A stretch of DNA of 64,000 bases from Paraburkholderia madseniana (GTDB lineage: Bacteria; Pseudomonadota; Gammaproteobacteria; Burkholderiales; Burkholderiaceae): assembly GCF_009690905.1 (NCBI RefSeq), contig NZ_VOSW01000009.1, forward strand, positions 1 through 64,000, given 5' to 3'. The notes beneath the pieces were generated by a model that searched no databases, was not told where the DNA came from, and saw only the letters and a program-made list of their open reading frames with translations. Below are positions 9,069-17,990 of this stretch, piece by piece (the stretch's first letter is position 1; each line of letters opens with the position of its first letter). The translations under genes and the position numbers were made by a program.

Positions 9069-9902
9069 ATGTCGCCCAAGAAATCGCCCTTTTTCGAACT
9101 CCGCAGCGGCTCTGTCGACACGCTCCTGTTTGTGGTCAAGACAACCGACCTCGACGCAATGCGTGCCGAACTGACCCGGCGCTTCGAGGCGACCCCCGAA
9201 TTTTTCGCTAACGACGTCGTCGCGATCGACGTGCGCCGGCTCGCCGAGAACGAACGCGTGCCGCTCGCCGACATCGCGCAACTGCTCGACAGCGTGCGCA
9301 TGCGCCCGGTCGGCGTGGTGGCCAATGCGCAGCAGACGTGGGCGGCGGAATCCGCGCTGCCGTTGCTCGAAGCGCGCGACCGTCGCGGCGCATCTGCTAA
9401 ATCCGCTGACGAGGAAGCCGCCAATGCTGCCGCTACGGCGCCGGCTACCACCGCAGCGACGGCCACGCCGCCGGCCGATCTGTTTTCGGCAGTAGAGGGC
9501 ACACCGGCCACGGCTGCCGCGGTCGAACCTGCGCCGGCCGCCGAGCCCGTGCGTCTCGCCACCTCGTCGCAGACCATGGTGGTCGACAAGCCGTTGCGCT
9601 CGGGCCAGCGCATCTACGCAAAGGGCGATCTGGTCGTGCTCGGTCTGGTGAGCTACGGCGCGGAAGTGATCGCGGAAGGCAACATCCATATTTACGCGCC
9701 GCTGCGCGGCCGGGCGTTGGCCGGCGTGCAGGGCAATCACGACGCGCGCATTTTCTGTACGTGTCTCGAGCCGGAACTCATCTCGATCGCGGGCATCTAT
9801 CGGACGACCGAGAACCCGCTGCCGGCCGACGTGCTCGGCAAGCCGGTGCAGATCTGGCTCGAAGAAGAAAAGCTGATGATCGAACCGTTGCGGCTCACCT
9901 GA
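9069..9902 (+). CDS. minC: Septum site-determining protein MinC
   Basis: This 277-residue inhibitor of FtsZ ring assembly is recruited to the membrane by MinD. It has the N-terminal domain (about residues 1-105, [16 protein letters not shown]), an Ala/Thr/Pro-rich linker (about 110-170), and the C-terminal beta-helix that binds MinD (about 175-277: [54 protein letters not shown]). The linker is longer and more Ala-rich than in E. coli MinC. The ATG at 9069 matches the usual start [11 protein letters not shown]. It is the first gene of the minCDE cluster; a TAAAAT at 9039-9044 could be a -10 box. Confidence 0.95.
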   Translation: MSPKKSPFFELRSGSVDTLLFVVKTTDLDAMRAELTRRFEATPEFFANDVVAIDVRRLAENERVPLADIAQLLDSVRMRPVGVVANAQQTWAAESALPLLEARDRRGASAKSADEEAANAAATAPATTAATATPPADLFSAVEGTPATAAAVEPAPAAEPVRLATSSQTMVVDKPLRSGQRIYAKGDLVVLGLVSYGAEVIAEGNIHIYAPLRGRALAGVQGNHDARIFCTCLEPELISIAGIYRTTENPLPADVLGKPVQIWLEEEKLMIEPLRLT

Positions 9903-10006
9903 TCGACGTGAAGCGCGCGCTGCCCTGAACGTACACGGCGCGCGGCGTTCCACGGCAAATATGGCCGCACATAATTGACGAATTTGACGAACACAGGGTA
10001 AGGGTA

Positions 10007-10822
10007 ATGGCAAAAATCATTGTGGTGACTTCGGGCAAGGGTGGCGTGGGCAAGACGACCACGAGCGCGAGTTTTGCATCGGCCCTCGCATTGCGTGGCA
10101 GCAAAACCGCCGTGATCGACTTCGACGTCGGCCTGCGTAACCTCGACCTCATCATGGGTTGCGAGCGCCGTGTGGTGTACGACCTGATCAACGTGATCCA
10201 GGGCGAAGCCAACCTGAACCAGGCGCTGATCAAGGACAAGAAGTGCGAGAACCTCTTTATCCTCCCGGCCTCGCAGACGCGTGACAAGGACGCGCTGACG
10301 CTGGAAGGCGTCGAGAAGATCATCAACGACCTGATCGCGATGGACTTCGAGTACATCGTCTGCGATTCGCCGGCGGGTATCGAATCGGGCGCGCTGCTCG
10401 CCATGCACTTCGCCGACGAAGCGCTGATCGTGACCAATCCGGAAGTCTCCTCGGTGCGTGACTCGGACCGTATCCTCGGCATCCTGTCGTCGAAGACCAA
10501 GCGCGCAATCGAAAGCAAGGAACCGATCAAGGAACACCTGCTGATCACGCGCTACAACCCGAAGCGCGTGAGCGAAGGTGAAATGCTGTCGCTGACCGAC
10601 ATCCAGGAAATTCTGCGCATCGATCTGATCGGCGTGATTCCGGAATCGGAAGCGGTGCTGCATGCGTCGAACCAGGGCCTGCCGGCTGTGCACCTCGACG
10701 GTACCGACGTCGCCGAAGCCTATAAAGATGTCGTGTCGCGTTTCCTCGGCGAGCAGAAATCGCTTCGCTTTACCGATTACCAGAAGCCAGGGCTGCTGCA
10801 GCGCCTCTTCGGCACCAAGTAA
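10007..10822 (+). CDS. minD: Septum site-determining ATPase MinD
   Basis: This 271-residue ParA/MinD-family ATPase oscillates on the inner membrane and carries MinC. The deviant Walker A motif KGGVGKTT is at residues 11-18, a D-x-D region ([10 protein letters not shown]) follows, and Walker B is in [11 protein letters not shown]. The C-terminal amphipathic targeting helix is present (LLQRLFGTK). GGGTAAGGGTA precedes the start. It lies 104 bases after minC and 14 bases before minE. Confidence 0.97.
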   Translation: MAKIIVVTSGKGGVGKTTTSASFASALALRGSKTAVIDFDVGLRNLDLIMGCERRVVYDLINVIQGEANLNQALIKDKKCENLFILPASQTRDKDALTLEGVEKIINDLIAMDFEYIVCDSPAGIESGALLAMHFADEALIVTNPEVSSVRDSDRILGILSSKTKRAIESKEPIKEHLLITRYNPKRVSEGEMLSLTDIQEILRIDLIGVIPESEAVLHASNQGLPAVHLDGTDVAEAYKDVVSRFLGEQKSLRFTDYQKPGLLQRLFGTK

Positions 10823-10836
10823 GGGGAGCGCACGTC

Positions 10837-11100
10837 ATGTCGATTCTTTCGTTTTTGCTGGGCGAGAAGAAGAAGTCCGCGTCGGTAGCGAAGGAACGCC
10901 TGCAGTTGATCATCGCGCATGAGCGCGCCGGCGGCCATGCGCCTGCCGATTACCTGCCTGCGTTGCAACGCGAACTGGTGGCCGTGATTTCAAAGTACGT
11001 GAAAATCTCCAATGACGATATTCGTGTGAGCCTGGAACGCCAGGACGATCTCGAAGTGCTCGAGGTCAAGATCGAAATACCGCAGGCGGGTTCCGCGTAA
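10837..11100 (+). CDS. minE: Cell division topological specificity factor MinE
   Basis: This 87-residue protein stimulates MinD ATPase and restricts MinCD from midcell. It has the N-terminal membrane-binding segment [11 protein letters not shown], the anti-MinCD helix region ([14 protein letters not shown]) and the C-terminal dimerisation domain (about 35-85). AAGGGGAG lies just upstream of the ATG. It is the last gene of the minCDE cluster. Confidence 0.96.
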   Translation: MSILSFLLGEKKKSASVAKERLQLIIAHERAGGHAPADYLPALQRELVAVISKYVKISNDDIRVSLERQDDLEVLEVKIEIPQAGSA

Positions 11101-11405
11101 CGTGCTGCGCGCTCTGTTTCGTCCCGTCGATGTGACGTGACGAGGTGGGGCGCGTAAGCGCTGCTGTTGCTGTTGTGATGCGTTCTTTGTATCCGTTGTG
11201 TCCTCCCGCCGTTTCCCTCGCAGTCGTCCCCGCTACTTCTGTGTTCATGTGCACCCGCACAGGCCTTCGCACGCCTGCATTTCGCGCGGCGAAATAATCC
11301 GTTGCACTTCAGCGTGCGCCGTTACACGCCCACAGTCAGCGCCTTCGTCCCCTCGTGCATTAAACGGATAACGCCGCATCCGGTGTCCATCCAAAGAGGG
11401 AAAAC
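11101..11405. other. Intergenic stretch after minE
   Basis: These 305 bases lie between minE and the YXWGXW gene. No gene, clear terminator or strong promoter was recognised. The promoter of the YXWGXW gene presumably lies in the last third. Confidence 0.35.
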
Positions 11406-11717
11406 ATGAACAAGACCTTTCGCTTGCTGATCGCCAACGCTGTTCTGATCGCTGCCGGTGCATCCGCTGTGGCCTCCGCTTCGGCCGAGGAAGTCGTCGT
11501 GATCGCGCCGTCCGCACCGCCGGCCGTGCGTTACGAAGCCGTGCCCGCGCCGCGTGTCGGTTATGTGTGGGATCACGGTCATTGGCGTTGGGACCACGGC
11601 CGCTATGTGTGGGACGCGGGCCACTGGCAGGCCGAACGCGTCGGCTACCACTGGGTGCCGGGCCATTGGGTCGAACACGGTCCGAACTACCGCTGGGTCG
11701 AAGGCCACTGGGCGTAA
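11406..11717 (+). CDS. YXWGXW repeat-containing exported protein
   Basis: This 103-residue protein has a signal peptide (residues 1-27, ending ASASA) and then a mature part built of aromatic repeats. GYVWDHGHW, GRYVWDAGHW, GYHWVPGHW and NYRWVEGHW give four units of W-x2-GHW spaced about 12-14 residues apart. This is the YXWGXW repeat family of proteobacterial exported or outer-membrane-associated proteins, whose function is unknown. AGAGGG lies about 6 bases before the ATG. A tiny lipoprotein follows 129 bases downstream on the same strand and may be co-transcribed. Confidence 0.88.
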   Translation: MNKTFRLLIANAVLIAAGASAVASASAEEVVVIAPSAPPAVRYEAVPAPRVGYVWDHGHWRWDHGRYVWDAGHWQAERVGYHWVPGHWVEHGPNYRWVEGHWA

Positions 11718-11846
11718 GTCCACCGGCTTCAACAGTGTGCGGCACGGCGGAATCGACACCGCTCGTGCCGCTCCCTCCAGTTTGACGACACAGGCGCCGC
11801 TCGTGCGTCCGGCGTAGCGCTTGCCTGTGTTTCAGAGGAACACGTG

Positions 11847-11957
11847 ATGAAAAAGAATCTGCTCCTGATCGCCGTACTGGCGGTCATGCTGGCCGGTTGC
11901 GTGGTGGTGCCGGCACGGCCGGTTTATATGCGCGCGCCGGCGGTTGTAGTTTACTGA
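11847..11957 (+). CDS. Tiny lipoprotein, 36 residues
   Basis: This short gene encodes a lysine-led hydrophobic signal (MKKNLLLIAVLAVML) and the lipobox LAGC with Cys18 as the predicted lipidation site, leaving only about 19 mature residues (CVVVPARPVYMRAPAVVVY). AGAGGA lies eight bases before the ATG, which favours a real gene. Its last seven bases overlap the tail of the convergent ClC channel gene. Such entericidin-sized lipoproteins are common in Burkholderiales; I cannot assign a function. A second tiny lipoprotein of similar style lies at 15310. Confidence 0.65.
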   Translation: MKKNLLLIAVLAVMLAGCVVVPARPVYMRAPAVVVY

Positions 11958-13366
11958 CGCGGGGCGCCGTCTTCAGCAGGCGCATCGCCCGTGATCTCAT
12001 CGACGACCGCCGGTTCGGGCGCGTCGACTTCGGGTACTTCCGGCACCGGCGCGGATGCCGGCTGCGGCAGCGGCGCCATATAGCGCTGTGCCAGCGACTC
12101 ATACAACGGCGGCGCGAAGAAGCGCGCCACACGGCTCGCAATCAACGCGGTGGCCATCAGCGAAATCACCAGCGCATGACCATCGATCATCTCCATCACG
12201 ATCACAAACGACGTAATCGGCGACTGCGTGACCGCAGCCAGATAACCGACCATCGCGAGGGCGATCAGCATCGGCAATTGCATCGAATCGAACACCATGT
12301 GCAGCAGATTGCCGAAACCCGCGCCGATCGACAGCGACGGTGCGAAGATGCCGCCCGGAATGCCCGGCAGGTACGAGCCGACCATCGAGATCATCTTCAG
12401 AAACGGATAGAACACGGACAGGTGCTCGTGTCCTTCGAGCAGGCCACGCGCTTCCGCATAGCCGCTGCCGAAGGTCGTACCGCCGGAGATGAGGCCGACC
12501 ACTGCGATCACGAAACCGCACAGCGCCGCGAACGCGACCGGCCGTTCGCCGTGCAACTGACGCAGCGGCGCCGGAATCCAGCGCGCGGTGTTCAGCAGCA
12601 GCCAGCCGAACACGCCGCCCGCAATACCGGTGACGATTGCCGTGAGCAGAACGGCCACTGCCAGCAGATCGGGGAAGTGCGCGCCGATCTGGATGGTGCC
12701 GAAATAGGTGTAGTTGCCGTTCAGCCCCAGCGCGATCACGCCGGCGATGATGATCGCCGTAATCAGCACGCCGCTGGCGCGGGCCTCGAAGCTGCGCGTG
12801 AGTTCCTCGATCGCGAACACGATCCCCGCCAGCGGCGTATTGAACGCCGCGGACAAACCCGCTGCCGCGCCTGCAAGCACCAGTTGCCGTTCGATCTGCG
12901 CGTTCGAGCGTGGATACAGCCGCCGCAGATTGAACATCAGCGCCGCGCCGACCTGCACGGTCGGCCCTTCGCGGCCGATCGTGAAGCCACCGAGAATCGC
13001 CAGAAACGACACGGCGATCTTGCCGAACAGAATCCGGAACGACAGCAGTCGCGCGCCGTATTCGCCGGGCTTGGCATGCAGGGTGGCGATGACTTGTGGA
13101 ATGCCGCTGCCTTCGGCGCCGCGGAAGAACGTGCGCGTGAGCCAGACGGCGAGCGCCGCGACCGCGGGCGTGACGATCAACGGCGCCCACACGTGCCGCT
13201 GCTGCATGGTGCGGAATTCGCCGTAGCCCCAATCGATCAGCCTGGCATACAGCACCGCCACCAGGCCGACCGCGATCGCGCCGAGCCAGAAGATGCCGTA
13301 TTGACGCCACAAGCGTCTGGCGCGACGCACGATGCCGGAAGAGAGGGGAGGAAGTGCCCGGGACAT
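11951..13366 (-). CDS. ClC family chloride channel/antiporter
   Basis: This 471-residue inner-membrane protein has the three selectivity-filter motifs of the ClC family: GSGIP (in EGSGIPQV), GREGP (in FTIGREGPTVQVG, containing the gating Glu) and G-x-F-x-P (in GGIFAPSLSIGAGFG). About ten to twelve hydrophobic helices are visible. It moves chloride, probably in exchange for protons. No CBS domains follow, so it is of the short bacterial type, with a Pro/Ala/Glu-rich tail of about 45 residues. I use the ATG at 13366; an upstream TTG at 13384 is possible, and neither has a strong ribosome site. It is divergent from waaC and converges with the tiny lipoprotein gene. Confidence 0.9.
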   Translation of the reverse strand: MSRALPPLSSGIVRRARRLWRQYGIFWLGAIAVGLVAVLYARLIDWGYGEFRTMQQRHVWAPLIVTPAVAALAVWLTRTFFRGAEGSGIPQVIATLHAKPGEYGARLLSFRILFGKIAVSFLAILGGFTIGREGPTVQVGAALMFNLRRLYPRSNAQIERQLVLAGAAAGLSAAFNTPLAGIVFAIEELTRSFEARASGVLITAIIIAGVIALGLNGNYTYFGTIQIGAHFPDLLAVAVLLTAIVTGIAGGVFGWLLLNTARWIPAPLRQLHGERPVAFAALCGFVIAVVGLISGGTTFGSGYAEARGLLEGHEHLSVFYPFLKMISMVGSYLPGIPGGIFAPSLSIGAGFGNLLHMVFDSMQLPMLIALAMVGYLAAVTQSPITSFVIVMEMIDGHALVISLMATALIASRVARFFAPPLYESLAQRYMAPLPQPASAPVPEVPEVDAPEPAVVDEITGDAPAEDGAPRQ

Positions 13367-13429
13367 GGGGATGTGCTGGCGCAAAGGCTGAATTATAAAG
13401 CGTGCTCTATCGTTTCAACTGTATGAAAG

Positions 13430-13441
13430 TATTTTAAAATA
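13430..13441. promoter_or_regulatory. AT-only palindrome between ClC and waaC
   Basis: TATTTTAAAATA is a perfect 12-bp palindrome in the divergent spacer between the ClC gene and waaC, inside the most AT-rich stretch nearby (about 13391-13450). It may be a promoter or operator element; only base composition and position support this. Confidence 0.3.
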
Positions 13442-13540
13442 TAGTAAAAAGGCTATTCGTAAGGCGCGCAGTGTAACGCTCTGTATTAATGAACGTACGG
13501 CGCACTGGAGCGTTCGGTGAAGATTATTCCAATCGTCGGC

Positions 13541-13546
13541 TAAAAT
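13541..13546 (+). promoter_or_regulatory. Possible -10 box for waaC
   Basis: TAAAAT lies 32 bases upstream of the waaC ATG. The hexamer at -35 distance (TGAAGA, 13518-13523) is only a partial match, so support is modest. Confidence 0.35.
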
Positions 13547-13578
13547 GTTTGGATGTTCGAACAATTAACAGGTCCTCA

Positions 13579-14589
13579 ATGAAGCGAGTCCTTATCGTCA
13601 AGGTCACTTCGCTCGGCGATATCGTGCAGGCGTTGCCAGTCGCCGCCGACATAAAACGCGCGTTTCCAGGCGTTGAAGTGGACTGGGCGGCCGACGAGGC
13701 CTTCGCCGAACTGGTGCATTGGAGCACGAGCGTCGACCGGGTGCTTTGCGCGCCGCTGCGCCGTTTCAAGAAGGCGCGCCGCTGGGGCGATTTCAAGGCG
13801 ATCGCGGCGTCGATCGCCGAATTGCGCGCCTATCGCTACGACTACATCATCGATATTCACGGCGTGTACAAGAGCGCGATCATCGCCTTTCTGGCGCGTT
13901 CGTCGAAGCGTATTGGCTACCAGTCACAGGATCTGGGCGAGCGGGGCGCCGCATTTGCCTATACGGGGCGTTTTGGCCCGCGTCCGCAGCGCTGCGATGC
14001 GTGGCATGGCATGCGCATCAGCGCGAGCGAGGCACTGGGTTACGAGGTCGAAGGCCCGGCCGTCTACAATCTGCGCCTGCCAGAGCCGGCCACCGCGCCG
14101 TTCGCGGCTGACAGCGCGCCGGTCGCGGCACTGTTTCACGCCACCTCCAAAGACGACAAGAAGTGGCCGCTGCCTCATTGGGTGGCGGTCGGTCGCGAGT
14201 TGGCGCAACGCGGTTTCCATGTGGTGCTGCCGTGGGGCTCGGAAGGCGAGCGCGCCGAGGCGGAGCAGATTGCGTCGCAGGTGCCGGGCTCGACCGTCCT
14301 GCCGAAGCTGAACGTGACCGAAATCGCGCAGATGATCGACGCGTGCGCGCTGGTGGTCGGGACCGATACGGGTTTCGTTCATCTGGCGCACGGATTGCAG
14401 AAGCGCACGGTCATGATTTTTGTGGCGACGCCGCCATCGCATTTCGGCATCGAAGCGCCGTTCCGCTCGATTTCGATCGGCGACGGCCACTCAGTGCCGC
14501 CGATCGCCCAGGTACTGGAGGCGATCGATTACGTGCACAGCGAACCGCGTGCTGCCGTCGCCATCCAGCACGGATCGGCCGCAGCCTGA
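13579..14589 (+). CDS. waaC: Lipopolysaccharide heptosyltransferase I
   Basis: This 336-residue GT9 family glycosyltransferase adds the first L-glycero-D-manno-heptose to Kdo2-lipid A at the cytoplasmic face of the inner membrane. The N-terminus MKRVLIVKVTSLGDIVQALP is characteristic (Asp13 is the expected catalytic base in GDIVQ). The C-terminal nucleotide-sugar region reads VVGTDTGFVHLAHGL, and ATSKDDKKWPLPHW is the usual acceptor-loop segment. The ATG at 13579 is chosen because it begins this conserved start; the frame extends upstream without support. It stands alone here, without a neighbouring Kdo transferase or other core genes. Confidence 0.9.
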   Translation: MKRVLIVKVTSLGDIVQALPVAADIKRAFPGVEVDWAADEAFAELVHWSTSVDRVLCAPLRRFKKARRWGDFKAIAASIAELRAYRYDYIIDIHGVYKSAIIAFLARSSKRIGYQSQDLGERGAAFAYTGRFGPRPQRCDAWHGMRISASEALGYEVEGPAVYNLRLPEPATAPFAADSAPVAALFHATSKDDKKWPLPHWVAVGRELAQRGFHVVLPWGSEGERAEAEQIASQVPGSTVLPKLNVTEIAQMIDACALVVGTDTGFVHLAHGLQKRTVMIFVATPPSHFGIEAPFRSISIGDGHSVPPIAQVLEAIDYVHSEPRAAVAIQHGSAAA

Positions 14590-15309
14590 GCGCAGCTTCG
14601 CAGCGCTTTCGCGCAATCGTTTGGCTAAAAGAAAAGAGGCGCGACGCGCAGGCGCCCAATCAAACGAGCGCTGCCACGGAACGCCTCCGAAAAGCGCCCG
14701 CGTCGGGGAACTACGGGCGGAGAGGAATCGCTGCAATGAACAAACTCACTCACGCACTGAGCGGCCACGTCGCGTAGCCGACTCAGTTCTACAGTGACCG
14801 CCGGCCGACGGTCGAGTTCAACGGCGCATTCATCAAGACAAGCCGCGCGCGTGCCGGCAGATTCGCGTGCCGCTTATCGGCGTGCCGCGGGCGGCTACTC
14901 GTGGCCGCTCCCAGCGTTTGGATCGGCGCCGCGCATTACACGCCTGTTAAATCTGTCGCTTTTCGTTGAGTGCCTAATTGGCTACTTGCGCGCTCTTTCG
15001 CGTGGTTACTGGCTCAGCCACGGCGCATGGAAACGCGCACTCGATACCCATAATCAGCGCCGCGATTCGCGCACCCGCCACGGGCAGGGCTTGCGCGGCG
15101 CACGCATGTTCAAAGCAGTATAGGCGGTGTTTTTGTCTGATGTGAGTCTGTCGTCGCCATGCTTCCGACGCCGCGGATTTCGGGGTTCGAAGGTGTAACA
15201 CCTCAGAGATTTTCCCTTACAAATCGCAACGCTCGCGCGAGGCAGGGTCGTGTTCAATCGAGTCATTCGGGGTTTCGGCTCGAATGAATCTGACACGAAG
15301 GAGAACAAT
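14590..15309. other. Long intergenic region after waaC
   Basis: In these 720 bases I find no convincing gene. A 13-codon frame at 14736-14777 has GGAGAGG upstream but encodes nothing recognisable and has no gene close behind. Other open frames are Arg/Ala/Ser-rich and look like chance frames of GC-rich DNA. No tRNA fold or clear terminator was spotted. The last 100 bases should hold the promoter of the lipoprotein gene at 15310. Confidence 0.4.
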
Positions 15310-15441
15310 ATGAAACGCTTAATCCTGACCCTGATCGCCGGCACGCTACTCGCAACGGCGCTCGGAGGCTGCATCGTTGCACCGGCGCCCGGCTATTACT
15401 ACGGCGGCGGTTATTACCATCATGGCGGGTACTACCGGTAA
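15310..15441 (+). CDS. Tiny Gly/Tyr-rich lipoprotein, 43 residues
   Basis: The signal MKRLILTLIAGTLLATALGG ends at Cys21, a lipobox-like site (LGGC), and is followed by a mature part of about 22 residues made almost only of Gly, Tyr and His (PGYYYGGGYYHHGGYY). It resembles other small Burkholderiales envelope lipoproteins; the function is unknown. The start is supported by a purine-rich AAGGAGAA just upstream (15298-15305). It shares its size class and the VAPAP/VVPA post-lipobox style with the tiny lipoprotein at 11847. Confidence 0.7.
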   Translation: MKRLILTLIAGTLLATALGGCIVAPAPGYYYGGGYYHHGGYYR

Positions 15442-15595
15442 CGGCTTGCGGCGCGCGCGAGGCCTGCATGTAGCGCCACGCTGACGGCTGCCTCTTGCCT
15501 GCATAGGCACGGGGCAGCCGCTCAACCGCTTCTTCGGATCAAGTCAGACCGCTTCCATCCGCCGCGCCCAACCAGGTATCGCGGCGCTCGCCCGT

Positions 15596-15775
15596 TCAGG
15601 CCAGCAGCATTTCGAAAGCGATTACCGCAGTAATGGCAGCCGCGTTCGCGGCCAGTGCTTCCACGACAATGCCTTTCCACGTCGCGGGACGAAAGCGCAA
15701 AGCCAGCAGCAGTGAACATAGCAATGCCAGCGCGATGATCATCACGATGTCCGCGTTGTGAAGATGAATACTCAT
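15596..15775 (-). CDS. Small membrane protein, 59 residues
   Basis: This predicted 59-residue protein has two hydrophobic helices (about IVMIIALALLCSLLLAL and VVEALAANAAAITAVIAFEMLL) separated by a short basic loop (RFRPATWKG), so a hairpin inner-membrane topology is likely. The ATG at 15775 follows a good GGGAGG site; the longer frame upstream is not used. Function is unrecognised. It lies between the convergent Gly/Tyr lipoprotein gene and the upstream MHS transporter on the same strand. Confidence 0.6.
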   Translation of the reverse strand: MSIHLHNADIVMIIALALLCSLLLALRFRPATWKGIVVEALAANAAAITAVIAFEMLLA

Positions 15776-15873
15776 CAGAGCCTCCCTGCTTGCCTTAGGG
15801 TTATTGGAATCGAGTATAGGCAAGTCAAAAAGACGCGCAAGGCAGGGGATTTACCAGCGCGCCTTTACCCTGA

Positions 15874-17181
15874 TCACATCAGTTGGGCATCGCGGGTTTC
15901 GCGCATGCACAGCACGCCGATCAAGCTGACGGCCGCCGCAATCGACACATAAGCGCCCACCCACGGCAGCCCGCCGTGCGCGGCCAGCACCTGCGCGATA
16001 TACGGCGCGACTGACGCACCGAGAATCCCGCCGAGGTTATACGACACGCCTGCACCGGTATAGCGCACGTTGGTCGGGAACAGTTCCGGCAGCAGCGCGC
16101 CCATCGGTGCGAAGGTCACACCCATCAGGAACAGTTCGATCACAAGGAACAGCAGCACCAGCGGCGTCTGGCCGCTGCCGAGCAATGGCGCCATCGTGAA
16201 GCCCGACAGGATCGCTGCGATGATGCCGACGATCAGCACCGGCTTGCGGCCATAACGATCGCTTGCCCAGGCCGACAGCGGCGTGGCGAGCGCCATGAAT
16301 ACGACCGCGATGCACAGCATGCCGAGGAACGTCGGCCGGGGAATATGCAGGACCGACACGCCGTACGACAGCGAGAACGTCGTGGCGTTGTAGAACAGCG
16401 TGTAGCAGACCACCATCGCCAGTGCGCCGAGCAGGGTCGGTAGCCCGTGCTGCGAGAACAGCGTGGCGATCGGCACCTTCACGCGTTCCTTGCGTTCGAT
16501 GGCCGCCTGGAAGGCCGGCGTCTCGGCGATCTTCAGGCGCACATACAAGCCGAGCACGACCAGCACCGCGCTGACGAGGAACGGCACGCGCCAGCCCCAA
16601 CTGCGGAATTGCTCGTCGCTCAAAGACAACGCCAAGGCGAAGAACAGACCGTTGGATGCCAGAAAGCCGATCGATGGCCCGAGTTGCGGAAACATCCCGA
16701 ACCAGCCGCGTTTGCCGGCCGGCGCGTTCTCGGTGGCGAGCAGCGCCGCGCCGCCCCATTCGCCGCCAAGGCCGATACCCTGACCGAAGCGCAGCACGCA
16801 CAGCAGGATCGGCGCAAGGCTGCCGATCGAGTCGTAGCCCGGCACGAAACCGATCAGCGTGGTGGACACACCCATCACCAGCAGCGAAGCCACCAGCGTC
16901 GATTTACGGCCGATCCGGTCGCCGAAGTGGCCGAACAGGAACGAGCCGATCGGCCGTGCGACGAAGGCGATGCCGAACGTGACGAAAGCCGACAAAGCCT
17001 GGGCGGTCGCCGAGCCGTGCGGGAAAAACACCGGTCCGATGACGAGCGCCGCGGCGGTGGCGTAGACGTAGAAATCGTAGAACTCGATCGCGGTGCCGAT
17101 GAAGCTCGCGAAGATGATCCGCGCGCTGCTGGTCTGCCCGGACGCATTGGGCTGGGCCGCGGAAATCGGCGAAGTGGACAT
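15874..17181 (-). CDS. MFS transporter, metabolite:H+ symporter family
   Basis: This 435-residue protein has twelve predicted membrane helices. The opening ASFIGTAIEFYDFYVYATAAA, then HFGDRIGRKSTL (the MFS loop 2-3 motif) and LRFGQGIGLGGEWGGAALLATE are the hallmark of the MHS subfamily (ProP, KgtP, ShiA and citrate carriers). It imports an organic acid, betaine or similar solute with protons; the exact substrate cannot be read. AAGGAGACC precedes the ATG. The gene is single, and its upstream spacer carries a 7-bp tandem repeat. Confidence 0.9.
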   Translation of the reverse strand: MSTSPISAAQPNASGQTSSARIIFASFIGTAIEFYDFYVYATAAALVIGPVFFPHGSATAQALSAFVTFGIAFVARPIGSFLFGHFGDRIGRKSTLVASLLVMGVSTTLIGFVPGYDSIGSLAPILLCVLRFGQGIGLGGEWGGAALLATENAPAGKRGWFGMFPQLGPSIGFLASNGLFFALALSLSDEQFRSWGWRVPFLVSAVLVVLGLYVRLKIAETPAFQAAIERKERVKVPIATLFSQHGLPTLLGALAMVVCYTLFYNATTFSLSYGVSVLHIPRPTFLGMLCIAVVFMALATPLSAWASDRYGRKPVLIVGIIAAILSGFTMAPLLGSGQTPLVLLFLVIELFLMGVTFAPMGALLPELFPTNVRYTGAGVSYNLGGILGASVAPYIAQVLAAHGGLPWVGAYVSIAAAVSLIGVLCMRETRDAQLM

Positions 17182-17347
17182 GCAGGGTCTCCTTATGTCG
17201 TGATGCTGTTGGACGCCGTGTTTCGATGGGCGGGCGGCGCGTGGTCGGTCGGCATCTTTGTTTAAGTTCGTGTGCTTCGGCGCGTCTCGCTGGCGATTGA
17301 AGCCTTCTTCAACGCCGGCGATGAAGCGACAGCTTACAACGGCGGAC

Positions 17348-17374
17348 GTCAGCCGTCAGCCGTCAGCCGTCAGC
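17348..17374. repeat. Heptamer tandem repeat GTCAGCC
   Basis: Almost four copies of the 7-bp unit GTCAGCC (17348-17354, 17355-17361, 17362-17368, and GTCAGC at 17369-17374) sit between the end of the TonB-C-like lipoprotein gene and the start of the MHS transporter, both on the minus strand. The unit could change copy number by slippage. Confidence 0.8.
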
Positions 17375-17435
17375 GCTCGCGCGCGAAAGCGGACATACCA
17401 GGGGAGCAACCAGGTGGGGTGCGTCAGGCGAGCGT

Positions 17436-17990
17436 TCAGTCGATGGCCTGCGCTTGCGGCGAGGCGAACTCGCGCAACTGGAATTTGCCGTTGTCGTTGA
17501 ACAGCCAGTCTTCGAACAGTTCGAGCTGGCCACGGCCGTTCAGCAATTTACCGGGCGGTTGCGGCAGCGGCGAGGCGCGCCGCAAGGAGGCGAGCGCGGT
17601 GCTTTCGGCTTCGTCGTCGCCATTGGTGCGATACACCGACGACGCCAGCACCTGACCATCGCGATCCACCGTGAACGACACCACGACCAACGAGCGCAGC
17701 ATCGCTTGCGGCGTGCCGTGTAACACGTAGGAAGGGCTGCGTTCGACGATGCGTTGCGCGACCGCGCTGCGGTACTGGTCGAGCGTCGCACTATTGACGG
17801 CGGCCACCGGCGTGATGACAAGCGGGCGACCAGGTGGCGTGATCGTGCAGCCTGCCGAGGCTGCGAGCGCGGCCAAAACCGAAGCCGCCGTGAGCGCCGA
17901 AGTTGCGCTATGCGCATGCGACAGGGAAGCGCTAACGCGTGAAGCGAAGCGTCCAGTCAGGCGGCGAAGGTGACGTGTGCGGGTGGACAT
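17436..17990 (-). CDS. TonB C-terminal-like lipoprotein
   Basis: This 184-residue protein has a basic N-terminus (STRTRHLRRLTGRF), a hydrophobic stretch and the candidate lipobox LAASAGC, although the signal would be unusually long (about 47 residues). The C-terminal half looks like a TonB-type domain: LRSLVVVSFTVDRDGQVLASSVYRTNGDDEAE (in parts VVVSFTVDRDGQVLASS and ALASLRRASPLPQPP), the usual beta-strand plus ALA-R-A-P pattern. No TonB-like Pro/Lys spacer or ExbBD genes are near, so energy transduction is doubtful. The ATG at 17990 is preferred to a TTG at 18035; neither has a clear ribosome site. Confidence 0.6.
   Translation of the reverse strand: MSTRTRHLRRLTGRFASRVSASLSHAHSATSALTAASVLAALAASAGCTITPPGRPLVITPVAAVNSATLDQYRSAVAQRIVERSPSYVLHGTPQAMLRSLVVVSFTVDRDGQVLASSVYRTNGDDEAESTALASLRRASPLPQPPGKLLNGRGQLELFEDWLFNDNGKFQLREFASPQAQAID

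Noticed and set aside
11897..13426. A 509-codon plus-strand open frame across the ClC gene
   Set aside because: It mirrors the ClC coding strand, is extremely Arg/His/Gln-rich and lacks any motif; ClC motifs on the minus strand are unambiguous.
14736..14777. A 13-codon frame with a GGAGAGG site after waaC
   Set aside because: It is too short, has no known leader-peptide pattern and there is no gene within 500 bases behind it.
15121..15250. A GGTTCGA-like string suggesting a tRNA T-arm
   Set aside because: No acceptor, anticodon or D-arm pairings can be built around it.
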